Of a stretch of DNA of 64,000 nt, positions 28,765 through 39,800 are shown one piece after another; the stretch's first letter is position 1, and every line of letters starts with the position of its first letter. The DNA is taken from NCBI RefSeq assembly GCF_037975245.1, contig NC_092562.1, positions 11,533,501 to 11,597,500 of the forward strand, read 5' to 3'. Source of the stretch: Apostichopus japonicus. Its lineage: Eukaryota > Echinodermata > Holothuroidea > Aspidochirotida > Stichopodidae. Position numbers and translations under genes: made by a program. The notes under the pieces are model-generated. The model worked only from the letters and a program-made list of their open reading frames with translations. It had not been told where the DNA came from and ran no database searches.

Positions 28765-30170
28765 ATATAGGCCATCAGCTGAAGGTCGAAATTCGCTTGT
28801 TTCGTTCCAGCAACTGCGGGTCTAAAATTTCTCTACAGCATTGAATACATAAATTAACTAAGATTAATGATCCAAAAGTTCTCCATGTACTTTCCTGCAG
28901 TTTTTTTGCAATTCCGCTCGAAAGATCGAACTATATTTTTTATTGCGTATGTTAAGAAACCTGCCGTTTTACGTTCAAAAGTTGTGCGCCAGTGAGATAT
29001 CTGTACCATGTGATATGAATTGTCCAATGAGCCATGAGTTCTGTGTGCAATCTTTGTAGAAAACAACAAACATGGCGGCTCCCACGGGCGCTAGTCAGTC
29101 TCCGACACACGGAAATCTACAGTGCTCAGTGCACATTGAATCTGTAAAATTTGAAGCATTCAAGGCACTGACGAATAAACGATGGAATAAAGTTACTTCC
29201 TGCGCTAAAGATTGGCTTAATCTCAGCGGCGGAGACAGTGATATCGCCGTACTACTGATTACTCCATGGCCTACTACGATCAAGCGTGTGTTCAACAGCA
29301 TAGTATGATGGGGTTCCACGATAAGTGTTACAGGCGGTTCATTGATAGCAAGCACATTGCTGCAAGAAAACGGACAGTTCCAGAGGAGACCCCATATGAT
29401 TTTAGAAATAGCTCACTGGTCTTGGGGCATTGGTACATCTCATTGTAACTAGGGATTTAGCTACATGTAAAGTAGAGGGGGAGGGGGTCGCATTTGTAAA
29501 ACAGTTTGGATGGGGAGTGTAACAATTATGGAGAGGAACTTTTCATTATATGTGTATATTTACGCATACATGTACAGACGAAATGCATTCATAACATAGG
29601 GGGAAAATCTAAAAATATTTGATTTATTACAAAGCATTATATCTGAGTTTATTAAAAGTGGTACATTTTTATAATTAAAACCCTTAAGTTATAATGTGCA
29701 AAAATTGTATTTCATATTTCAAAGTTGAAAATGTGATTTTTTACCATTTTGGCGAAAATGGAGGGGGGGGGGGGGCACAACTTGTAATGCCTGAAAACAA
29801 CCCTCACTGACCCTTAGACCAGAATCCTCTTCCACCATTCTTGTAACCCTGACCCAACTATTATACAAAAAAAAAATATCAGTCGTAATTTAACATATAA
29901 GAAAAGAGTGGTATGTATGCACCACTGTACCAAATCTAACGTTAGCACATGTGTTCCTAATACATAGCATCGTAGCACGTAATGTCTACATAACATACCC
30001 AATTTCAAGGGTTTCTTACAAAAATACTGCAGGAAATTTTTTGGAGAACTTTTGATATAATGTTTGTGATGCATTAAACTACCCCAAAATGCATTAAAAA
30101 TCTAGACCCGGTGTTGCTGGAACGAAACTGATTTTACAGCCACATTTTGAGCTTCAGCTGATGGCCTAAT
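28765..30170. mobile_element. Inverted-repeat-bounded element, unclassified, ~1.4 kb
   Basis: The left arm starts 'aggccatcagctgaag' (28769) and contains 'gtttcgttccagcaac'. The right arm is its inverted counterpart, ending 'cttcagctgatggcct' (30152-30167), with the inverse of 'gtttcgttccagcaac' at 30115-30130. The arms span about 65 bp with mismatches. The interior holds a broken reading frame (29072-29450) and a G-run at 29761. No clear target duplication. Superfamily not recognised. Confidence 0.5.
29072..29450 (+). pseudogene. Zinc-binding-like domain fragment, frameshifted
   Basis: One frame (from ATG 29072) reads 'NLQCSVHIESVKFEAFKAL' and 'RWNKVTSCAKDWLNL'. The matching continuation 'GFHDKCYRRFIDSKHIAARK' is in another frame (29266 onward). 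The pattern of an early Cys, 'W..V..CA..WL.L' and then 'H.KCY..F' resembles an N-terminal module of many uncharacterised invertebrate proteins, often transposon-linked. A frameshift lies near 29240-29265. It could instead be two exons, but no convincing splice sites separate the parts. Function unknown. Confidence 0.4.
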
Positions 30171-31062
30171 AGATGGAAATTTAAACAGTGTAAATTGTCA
30201 ATTCCAACAACTGCTTTTTGTAACTTACAGTGAATCTGTGTTAGCACAATTATGGTTTATTTATGGATTTAAGTGGTATTTATATTGTTTTTTGTTTCCT
30301 ACCAGTGTAATGAATGTAATTTTGCAGACGGTTTGCCGATGTATACATTGGAAATTGTTGGGAACAGGTTGCCTGAACAATCAACAGTAAAATTTAACCA
30401 ACGGTAATTTTATTATACAGTTTTTAGAGAAGCCAACTGCTAGTTAGTCATGTAAAAATGTTTTGTCAAAATGAGCATTGCCAAATACACCGCTGAAATT
30501 ATAATCTAAAATGGAAATTTGAGCCTGGTCCCGATAATTATCATCTTATGATGGTAGTTGTTTAATTGTCATTAAATACAAAATTAAAAAATAGAAATAA
30601 GACAATATACAAAGCATATATTTTTATCTCATGTCTTGTAAAGGCTTCGGATACCGTAAGATGTATTTTTCAGCCTCACACGATGACTCTAAGCATATCA
30701 TCCGGTAGGATAAATTTATAGTGTTCAGTATAATTTGAACTTTCGTCACATGCGCAGCTGGAGACTTGTCATAAACAAGCTATAGCGACCACCTTCTACT
30801 ACCCAGGGGTGAAGGGAATAAAGTGAGTAACATGTTTAATTCTGGAAACTAATATTGTAAAAAGTACCCACACACATTACTTTGACCCCACCATGTTATT
30901 GTGTCACCCTATGTGCCATCATGTGTACCCCCCCCCCCCACCTACTAAGTCGGACCAGCCCACCAAGTTTCAGATCAGTGCCTCAAGGGATGTGAGGTGA
31001 GCAGCAAAGTTAGCACCAATTTTGCACACATTGTCAATATCGTACAATATATCATCTCCAGT
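30171..31062. other. Gene-free spacer
   Basis: AT-rich, with a C-run near 30930-30940. No gene or transposon protein recognised. Confidence 0.5.
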
Positions 31063-31167
<105 letters not shown>

Positions 31168-31837
31168 GAAAAAAAAAATCAGTTGTTTATATGCCTTTCT
31201 ATTGCAGCAAATGTAATTTTCGAAAATGTAAAAGTTTTATTACGAAATGACAAATTAGTCAGCTGTGATTTTCTCTTCATTTTAACAATTTTCTGAAAAA
31301 TTTACCTTGACGGGGCTCATTTTCGAAATTTTAAACTTGACATTTTGTAGTAAATTAATCAGTTGATAATTTTTTTTAACTCCTCAATTTAACATTTGGT
31401 TGTGCAAAATGTGAATTGCACACAACACAAGTGGCTATTTTAATATATTGTTATAAGTAGTCGAAATGAGTCACAACTATCCTATACGTATTTTTCAGTT
31501 AATCGTTGAAATTGTCATGAATTTAATCATCCTCATGCTGCTTAATGTTAAAGTGTTTGAAATTCGATAAGTAACTAAATGATAGGTTTAGTGATCACTT
31601 TGAAAGTAAATGTACGGAATGGTTCATTTTGTTGAAAATTGCCACAATTTTAACTTAGTGATGTTAACATTTTTGACGGCACCTGCAACGTTGCCATTGT
31701 TATTTCATGTTTGTCATGAAAAAACTTTCATGTTTCATGGAGAATTTTCACCGCCAAGTTCTTAGGTCTATACTTTACTTTCATAACATTTTTTTCTTTT
31801 TTATAAAACTTTAGATATTGCATATAAGAAATTTTAT

Positions 31838-32147
31838 CAGCCGATTCACACAGAGATTACAGTAACTACTGTAAATCTTAAAGTTTTGTACCACATCAAA
31901 TACTGGATTGTGCTGACAAATCTGATAAATGGGTAGCATATGCCATTAGGTTTACAGTAAGATAACTGAGGATATGTAATCCCAACAAATCCCAACAACT
32001 TGATTTGTTGGAATTAAACATATCCCCAGTTCTTACTCTAATCCTAATAGCCCGTGCTAACATGTATAGCACAATCCAGTTTTTTCTTTAAATGGTACAA
32101 CACTTTTAAGACTTACAGTAGTGACTGCGTTCTCTGTGTATCGGGTG
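31838..32147. mobile_element. Foldback/MITE element, 310 bp
   Basis: Termini 'cagccgattcacacagaga' and, inverted, 'cacccgatacacagagaa'. The arms continue through 'ctactgtaa.tctta' and 'gttttgtacca' toward the centre, giving a long imperfect hairpin. It is flanked by 'attttat' at 31831-31837 and 32148-32154. A shorter relative lies at 1738-1822. Confidence 0.75.
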
Positions 32148-32439
32148 ATTTTATACAAGTAAACGAACAATTGGAAATTGATCCATAGGTCACTGGATCG
32201 ACTCCCAATCTAGCCATTTATTTCTCTTTCCATAACAAATTTTGGTTAGATCATCACATTTGCACAATAGAGCTGTAAAACATTGACGACAATATTAAAC
32301 TGGTCTTCGCAAAGGATATAGAAGAGGGGCAGTTATTTTAATGTTTTTCGGCTTTCAAATATTTCTGGAAGGAAAAATTCAAAAATTCACTGCAAGAGTA
32401 TACGTAACAATTTCATTCTATTCTATACTGTACTCTCCT

Positions 32440-32580
32440 ACGCTTTAAAGCACTCGTACTGAGAGTATTAACAGTTCCAATTACCTTCATCTAATAACAA
32501 CACGATATTCAAACGGATCATACTGTCAGTACAAGTGCTTAGAACGTATAGTATAGACTATAGAGCAACTTGTCCCAACA
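32440..32580 (-). repeat. Diverged, partly inverted relative of the 92-bp unit
   Basis: 'ctttaaagcactcgtactga' is the inverse of the array motif 'tcagtacgagtgctttaaag'. A direct-orientation 'tactgtcagtacaagtgctt' follows about 70 bp later. Confidence 0.55.
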
Positions 32581-32879
32581 AGGCCTACGTAACTACAGAG
32601 AGGTAAAAAGGAAGTTACACACGTGTTCTTTGTTAAGGCAATTTCATACAACTTTAATGCTAACAACATAGGGTATAAGGTTTAACTTATCACGCATATT
32701 AATGTTATTCTAAGATGCCTTTTCAACGCAACGTTTTGACCTGCGAACGCAAGGATTATCTAAAACTCCTGATCTATAATGGTACTATCCTCCCATGGTA
32801 ACGCGCGTTACGGCAATATAGTGTACATATTATATACATATGTACGTAGTGTACATAAAATATAACTATGTACACGCTA

Positions 32880-33099
32880 CTCTCACAGCGCGGTGACCTT
32901 TCTCTACGGCTATGACGCAGTGGTAATTCACCCTACCATCGTGCATGTACTGATGAACTAGCAGCCAAGTCAAATCCCCAGGGTCGTTGACATACCGCGC
33001 GTGCGCGTCGCCATAGGAATACACAACTTAACTCACCATACATCAGAACGTTTGTTCGTGTGTATGCATCTGAGTCATCTTTTACGAGTGTTTACTTCG
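32880..33099 (+). promoter_or_regulatory. Candidate promoter and noncoding first exon of the 34775 gene
   Basis: A locally CpG-rich stretch in AT-rich surroundings contains 'ccgcgcgtgcgcgtc' (32994-33008), like an NRF1 site. It ends in the strong donor 'ttcg|gtaagt' at 33100. Splicing to the acceptor 'acttttgcag' at 34743-34752 would place a short 5' UTR before the ATG at 34775. TSS position unknown. Confidence 0.4.
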
Positions 33100-33819
33100 G
33101 TAAGTTGTCAATTGTGTTATTTTAATGGTTTATTTTCAAGGAATACAGACATACCCTGATGAAAAACAAACCCCGAAAATGTATCAAGGCAAAAACTTTC
33201 ATTGTTGATGTAAAAAAGGAAAGTTAATACCCATGGCCATTTCGGTTTCTCTCAGTGTTGTAAATCTTACATACAGGTCTAATACTACGAAAAATGTATA
33301 CAATTCGAGGTACTGGTTAGTGGGCAGGGCCAGAGATGTGTTTGGGTGAGGGGAGGGGTGGCCGATTAGGGGAAAGGCACATGCATCTTTTATTATATGG
33401 ATGAACATAAGCTAATATAGGCTATCGTACAGAAAATGGTTAAAGCATATAACGGTTTGTTTGTAAGAAATTTGCAAACTCGCAATTCTAGAGTAATATA
33501 ATTTCAAATTTTATGTGGCTCCGCTACATTTATAGATTTTTACTGTAATATTACCATTTTTGAAATTTTTAGACAACTTTGACAGGATCTAAAGGTCACC
33601 TTAACGTATGAACGACAATGAGAATTTATATGTATCCCTTTTTTTAATTTGTGTAAACAAGGTGTAAATAAATGGAAGGGTTCTGCCAAAATGATGGGGG
33701 AGGAGGGGGGGGGGGGGGAGTTGTATTCACAAACTGCACATGTTAATACAAACAAGGCTTTAAATAACTCTCCACCCCCCCCCCCATCCCTTTAATGAGA
33801 CTTTATTTGCGACACTATA

Positions 33820-34298
33820 CAGGGGCGTCGGAAGCTATTTAGGATTGGTACGGCAGATCAGAGTGTGGCCATCTATCATAATTATCTTGGGGACGTTTGG
33901 TAGGTCAAACTACGCTACGCGCCACCATGGTTAGCGTAACAGAGAAAATTTTGAAAAAGTGCCTCCCAGATTGCAGGAAATGGCACTTCCCGAGCTTGAA
34001 AACAAGACCCCTGCCATGCCAGAGTAGTCACATTTAGCCTACTTGCCGTCATCATTATTGAAAAATATACCTCCCAGATTGCATGAAATAGCAGTTCACA
34101 TGTGTCATATGAAAAAACAAGATTCTCCCTTGTCTGTTTTTGTACCCGATTAATCTTCTGAAACACATTATTGAAGTATGTTTTATTTTGGTCTTTATTT
34201 TTTTTCCTTAGTCCTATTTTTTTTTTTTTTTTTTTTTTGCGCCGTGAATATTGGTCCGGCGTTCGCCGGACCTTCCGGTACCGGCTCCGACGCCCCTG
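33820..34298 (+). mobile_element. hAT-like MITE, ~479 bp
   Basis: Ends 'caggggcgtcgga' and inverted 'tccgacgcccctg', with 'ctata' on both outer sides (a full 8-bp duplication is not evident). Shares the core 'tgcaggaaatggcacttcc' with the related elements. Lies in the putative first intron of the 34775 gene. Confidence 0.75.
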
Positions 34299-34774
34299 CT
34301 ATATAAGCTACTGCTTCAGGAATTTAGTATTGATGGTTTTATTCTCTCTTTGTTTGGTCAACGTTGATGCCACCTAATGCTATAAACAAACTGACAGTAG
34401 CAGTATTGTTTTGTATTTTTAAGACGCTTTAACTGTTACGAAACGTATTATTTTAATTAAATAATTATTGTTAGCGATACCCGTCCCCCCCCCCCCACTC
34501 CCCTTCAATCCCAGATAAAAAAGAGAATAGAGGTAGGCCCTACAGTATTTATTAGCACAAGAGTGCATGTAGACCTAATTTTAGGCATAGTGTTTGCCTA
34601 TATTTGCCTCAGAATGCAGTGCTCAGTTCACGTCTAAAATTCAGATCCTCCTTACACTGGAGTCGAATTCAATGTCTCCAGGGTCATGTACCCTCTTAGA
34701 TCCGCCCTTGGTAGTTACACTATACATGCAGCATTGTATTTGAACTTTTGCAGGGTCTTGTGTCAGACTGAGCG

Positions 34775-35938
34775 ATGGGTTTCAAAAACAAGAAGAATCG
34801 TGTTCATCCAACCGGAAACAATAAGAAGCAACAACGGAAAGAGAGAAAGAGGAGAAGATTAGCTCGACTAGTCCAGAGGATCATCCCTTTCTCTTGTTGC
34901 ACCGGGGACGGTGTACCCAAGAATGTCGTCTGCCCTGATACCTACCTCAAGAGCGACAAATGTATAACCAACACGGTTATTACACCTGAACTGACACCAA
35001 CTTCAGTCAGCCCTAAAATCTCTCCTCAACTCAAGAGATCTGCATCAGCACAGAGCTCAGCCTCAAAAGCAAGCAGTCGTTCCATTAAGGCGGAATCACC
35101 CATAGCAACAACAGCAACAACTGCTACTCCTCTTGTATCTACAGAGTCCAGTAGATCTTCAATAGTGGAATCCCCGCCACATGTCACCAGGTTCTGCTTG
35201 GTGCCATCTACAGGGTCATCCAGTGACGATGATTCTGATGGGGCTGATCATGTTGAATTCAATCCTCAACCACCTCTGAAGAAGTACCCTCTACGCCAGT
35301 CACCACAGAAAATGGCTTCAATCGCTGGTTCTTCAAAGTGCAACGAACATCCCAATCCGCCGAAAATTAAACAAACGGCTGCGGCGAAGTCTTGCCTATC
35401 AACAAATTACCAACCTGCCTTCGTTGATCTGAGGGATGAGCTACTGTTCCCTCATGCCACCACTATTCCCTCAACAAGACCACCCACCTACCAAAGATCA
35501 CATTATAGCCAACTGAATGCAAGGGCTTTCAAAAGTGATTCCGAAGAATCTTTGACCCTCACGGAAAAGAAAAGTGTGAGTTCTGATGAATTCGCTGATT
35601 GCTTTGAACCGCAAAAGACCGTATCAGGGATCCGCCAACAAAAGGAGGAACCACATGAGGAACCATCTGGTGATGACGTAACTGCACCAGAAAAGCAGAA
35701 AACCTACTCTCGTGAGCATCTTGATTTGCAAAATAAGCAAGTTGAAGTGTCTGTTGAGCAGATTTGCCACAGAGAGGAGGAGGAGGAGGAAGAGGCGCAG
35801 GTAGAGAAGACGGAGGCGCAGGTAGAGGCGGAGGAGGAGGCGCAGGTAGAGGTGGAGGCGCAGGATGAGGCGGAGGAGTCCACAATACCAGTAAATCCAC
35901 CAAATAATTCAGAGGGGCAGTCCAGTGACTCAGAGGAG
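34775..35938 (+). CDS. Coding exon a of the 34775 gene
   Basis: From the ATG to donor 'gaggag|gtatgt', 388 codons, phase 0. Basic then acidic low-complexity N-terminal part. No conserved fold recognised. Confidence 0.65.
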
Positions 35939-36895
35939 GTATGTTTACATTCATTTGTATCTAGTAAAGTGTGTATAGTAAATATCATGAAACCCGATTT
36001 TCTTTCAGGAAGAAGGGCGACGAGGGGTAAGGGGGGGGGGAGGGGGAACTCAATATTCAGAAATGGTACTTCAGAACAAATGTTTACACAGATTAATTGT
36101 TGTTTTTCTTTACAGGAACTGGGTTTCTTTCCTGGAGAAGAGCACATTTTTCTGCCTCTTATTAAGACCAGTGTCACAGGACTACGTGGTTGGCTTCTTA
36201 CACTTGGTATTCACCAACATGCTATCCAACCAGATCCACCTTTTTCAATTAAGGAAGGTGACAAAATCATGTCTTGTGCCATCAACCACACCCTCCTGGG
36301 TATCTCGTTCTATGTCAATGGATTTCAAAACGGGTTCACTTTTCGAGGTGAGAGTTGTCCATACTCTTTAGATTGTATGTTTCGTTCAGCGATCCAAAAT
36401 GGCAACACTACACACTTAAAGAATTTTCCTCAAGATCGTTTCCTCGATGCTATTGAAGCACTAAAGACGGTCAAGAATGGGACCAACGATGCTTGGGTTC
36501 TTGAGTGGGATATAGATAGCATACTCGCCCCTTACAGAGAAATGGGTATTGAGCTACCAGAACAAGATCAACCCACAGGGCTACCCATGGAGATGATCAG
36601 ACCACAGACAGAAGAAAGCTCATTAGCATATCACGTGACTCAACTAGACGTAGATGCCTGTGAGGCCTTACTATACACCTTTAACAGTTACTTCATGGTG
36701 TTCGTTCCATCCACTGATGGTAGAGTTTTCCTGTTAGACGACCATCCACACAAACAAATGGAAGGTGGAGCCATCGTGCTTGTCTGCCCAAATACAACGG
36801 AACATGTTCAAGACATGCTAAATAGGTACCACTTTGAATATTTCAAATCACCGTTCAACCTGGGCCAGGGAACAAAGTTCTCGTTTAGGTGCTAA
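34775..36895 (+). CDS. Putative C76-like (deneddylase/deubiquitinase-fold) cysteine peptidase
   Basis: The frame is open for 706 codons, with an acceptor 22 nt upstream of the ATG. Residues 4-32 are very Lys/Arg-rich (possible nuclear signal); ~60-330 are Ser/Thr/Pro-rich; ~330-370 is an acidic run with repeated 'EAQVE'. The C-terminal ~260 residues look globular: 'GDKIMSCAINHTLLGISFY' (Cys501), 'LDCMFRSAIQNG' and then 'GRVFLLDDHPHKQMEGGAIV' (Asp655-x-His657). This order and the ~154-residue spacing match the C76 peptidase family, known from herpesvirus large tegument proteins, which remove ubiquitin or NEDD8. That assignment is inference from motifs. A GT-AG intron (35939-36115) is stop-free; spliced forms would be 647 or, with an 18-nt microexon, 653 residues. 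Otherwise a lineage-specific gene of unknown function. Confidence 0.7.
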   Translation: MGFKNKKNRVHPTGNNKKQQRKERKRRRLARLVQRIIPFSCCTGDGVPKNVVCPDTYLKSDKCITNTVITPELTPTSVSPKISPQLKRSASAQSSASKASSRSIKAESPIATTATTATPLVSTESSRSSIVESPPHVTRFCLVPSTGSSSDDDSDGADHVEFNPQPPLKKYPLRQSPQKMASIAGSSKCNEHPNPPKIKQTAAAKSCLSTNYQPAFVDLRDELLFPHATTIPSTRPPTYQRSHYSQLNARAFKSDSEESLTLTEKKSVSSDEFADCFEPQKTVSGIRQQKEEPHEEPSGDDVTAPEKQKTYSREHLDLQNKQVEVSVEQICHREEEEEEEAQVEKTEAQVEAEEEAQVEVEAQDEAEESTIPVNPPNNSEGQSSDSEEVCLHSFVSSKVCIVNIMKPDFLSGRRATRGKGGGRGNSIFRNGTSEQMFTQINCCFSLQELGFFPGEEHIFLPLIKTSVTGLRGWLLTLGIHQHAIQPDPPFSIKEGDKIMSCAINHTLLGISFYVNGFQNGFTFRGESCPYSLDCMFRSAIQNGNTTHLKNFPQDRFLDAIEALKTVKNGTNDAWVLEWDIDSILAPYREMGIELPEQDQPTGLPMEMIRPQTEESSLAYHVTQLDVDACEALLYTFNSYFMVFVPSTDGRVFLLDDHPHKQMEGGAIVLVCPNTTEHVQDMLNRYHFEYFKSPFNLGQGTKFSFRC
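36009..36026 (+). CDS. Possible 18-nt microexon
   Basis: Preceded by 'attttctttcag' and followed by 'gtaagg'. Inserts EEGRRG in phase 0 between the flanking exons. It lies out of frame with the unspliced reading, as expected for a real exon but not for read-through. Confidence 0.4.
36116..36895 (+). CDS. Coding exon b of the 34775 gene (peptidase-like domain)
   Basis: Acceptor 'gtttttctttacag' at 36102-36115, 260 codons including the stop at 36893-36895. Carries the Cys and Asp-x-His pattern. Composition is normal for a folded domain. Confidence 0.7.
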   Translation, partial: ELGFFPGEEHIFLPLIKTSVTGLRGWLLTLGIHQHAIQPDPPFSIKEGDKIMSCAINHTLLGISFYVNGFQNGFTFRGESCPYSLDCMFRSAIQNGNTTHLKNFPQDRFLDAIEALKTVKNGTNDAWVLEWDIDSILAPYREMGIELPEQDQPTGLPMEMIRPQTEESSLAYHVTQLDVDACEALLYTFNSYFMVFVPSTDGRVFLLDDHPHKQMEGGAIVLVCPNTTEHVQDMLNRYHFEYFKSPFNLGQGTKFSFRC

Positions 36896-39800
36896 CATTT
36901 TAACTATCTATCACTTTTACTTCCCTTTTCTTTAACAATATTTCCAAAAAACAATAACGAAGATAGACTTTATGAAATCGAAATCTTTAGAAAGTGACCG
37001 CGAAAAACTGAAACTGCTAAAACAAGAAAAACTAAAACTAATTAATAGTAGAAAATTTAAAGACAATATTCAAACATAATGATAAAAACATTGATTAGAT
37101 TTGCTGAGAGGATGGACAAACGCTTTTAGAAAGAAGTAAAGAAATGGTGGATAAGAAGGGGATAATATGGCGCCGGCTTTGCTCGTACGAAAAACGTATA
37201 GAAGACGTATAGAAGAAAGGAATCCGGCTAGAAAGAAGGTGATAAGAAAGGTAAATAATTCCATGAGGGTCACGTGTTACAGAAGAGTCATTCCAGGCAA
37301 GGTGGGTACTGATTACGTCACTTTGATCTTTTCAAGAGTCTCAACAGTGCTTGGTTAGTTGTTTTCATACAGGTCATGTGTAGACAGGGTATACTTATAC
37401 AACATCTCAAATATTGTATTTTAGTCAAATTTCAGTGGAGGCAAGCTGTATTTTAGGAAGAGGAGAAGGGGGAAGGATAAGGGGCAGTTATATTTCTAAT
37501 AATCTTTAACAGAGAAGATGATTAGTTACCAGTCAGATGAAAGATACTTTAAACAGGTCTATATTTTCCAAGATCTCTGATACACTCAGGTAAGGTAACT
37601 TCCATACATTTCAATTTACTGCAGAATATTCAAATATCTAAGGCGTTCATTCCACCGCCAACTTTCACAAGCTGTGTGCTATAAGAGGTTAAAGGGGGGG
37701 GGGGGAGTGGGTGTCCCGGGTACGTCCTCCAATTAGCAGGAAGAGTAGGGGTAGTTGGAGGAGCAAGTTCTTGAAAAGGGTTAGAGGGAAATTCGGGGAG
37801 ATTGGGATGGGTATGAACGTTATGATAACCATTCATTGTTCACTGAATGCAATTATCGCTTTGAATGGACAAATTATTACTTCCATATATTATTTGATCG
37901 ATTAGAGTTCTCTGACAGACTGACTACTCCACTGACTGACTAACTGACTTACTGATCGACCGTACAACATAACGAATGTATATCCCCAAATCACAATATC
38001 TAACAATGGGCTTGATCCATGCTTACTACTTACTTAAGTCTAAGTCTCACAGAATTGATGACTGAAAATAGCTGTAGAATGCCTGACTATACGCGCAAAT
38101 ACTGTCCGCTGCAATACATGGTTCATACGCTGATAATTATAAATCCCTCCACGTTCACTACAGGATATGATTCTGTATATATCTTATCCCAGAATGAGTG
38201 TTTCATGTAATCTATTAGAATTAATGAGGCTGTCTGGATGCCCCACCCCCCCCCCCCACTACCTTCCCCGTGCACTGCTATGTATGTAATCGTGGCATTG
38301 GTTTTGCTTTATTTTCTTTGTCTGTTTGTCTAAACCTGCATTGGCTATTACATGGCTAGCCTGAAGGATACTTTATCTGTGGTTAACTGGAAATTCAACG
38401 TTTTGTTTTTGTCTTGAATGATTTGCCTTGTCATTGGTTAAAATTATTCAAGCAGATTCTCTGAAGCTTGGGTAACCCAAAAGCGGAAATTTATAGCTAT
38501 TATATGAACGCAATGATAGTAGTAGGAAATATTTCGTTTACAATTTTCTATGATCTGGTGATATCAGTTGAATTGTTGTAGCTTAAGTGCCCCCATATAA
38601 CTAAGGAGTTACCCTTTAATAAACGAACGGAGACCAGGGAGAAGGTCGTTATTGCTTGGGTTATGTGTCCAGGAACAGCTCAGACAAGCTAACTGCAAAT
38701 ATTGCCATCAGGTATTTCGAAATGTGACTTAGGATGCAACTTACTCACATGCTTTATATTTTATTCTATTTTTTTATATATAATTTTTTAATATTTTTTT
38801 TTATATATTTAATTTTTTTTTTATTTTTTTATTTTTAAAAATTTTTTCATATATTTTGCATTTATTTATTTATTACTTTGTATTTATTTATTTATTATTT
38901 ATTTTTTATTTTTTGTGAGGCTGTGGTCATCCTGTAATTTTAGCGTTATTATCCGAAAACTATGAGTGATGTGCAACGACAATGTCCAGTGCTGTTAAGG
39001 GAAATTCATTGTTCTGTCTGGTAGCTTAGTTAAATGCAATGGACACACAATCGAAGGAATTACCACCACGTACATTTAGCGGCCATTCCTCTGTTATGGG
39101 GTATTAAGCCTACTCGCTTAGCCTATGGAAAAAAATACAACTTAATTTGATATCACTAGATCTGTTTAAAGTGCAAATATTTCACCCATTATGGTGTCAA
39201 TTCAGTAATGTCTTTGTGTAACTGGGAACCATTCATGTTCATCATAACCACGTTTAGGCTAGAAGGTTTGAGTGAATAGTTTTTCTTTAATGACACGAGC
39301 AACAGTTCAAGATTAAAAAGGAATTGTTTGGAATTTCCAGTTAATAACAGATATATCAGAATGGAACTGAACCATGGCAGTTTTTTTTAAAAATCTTGGC
39401 TAATCTAAACTTAGAGTCCCTTGGCCTTAACCACATAGGCTAGGGCCTAAATGTAAACAGTGTGTAGCGCAGGTTCTAGAGTGTGTAGAGCAGGTGTGTA
39501 GCGTAGGCTATACGCTAGGCTACAGTGGTCTTAACTGTACTGCAGTCTAAATTATAATGGATAGAAAATATTTTATGTGAGAAGATTAAAGCATTTTATT
39601 TACCTGGGATGCGCAACTGCTTTGCAAACGTGGCTTTGTTCCCTGCCATGTCATGGAGAAATAATATTGTTAAAAAAGCTGATAAATTCCTCCAAGCAAA
39701 ATATTTTTACTATGATTAAACTCTCCGATTTTAGGTATGTTCGAATGCCAACTACTGCGCCTTACTTTTCTTGAACGCACTGATAGCGCGGGCAATGCGC

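Noticed and set aside
35559-36177. Minus-strand frames rich in Pro and Ser opposite the 34775 gene
   Set aside because: Antisense shadows of the Glu-rich and Ser-rich coding sequence.
37167-37358. Basic 63-codon frame downstream of the 34775 gene
   Set aside because: No family resemblance, splice context or conservation evidence; length is expected by chance.
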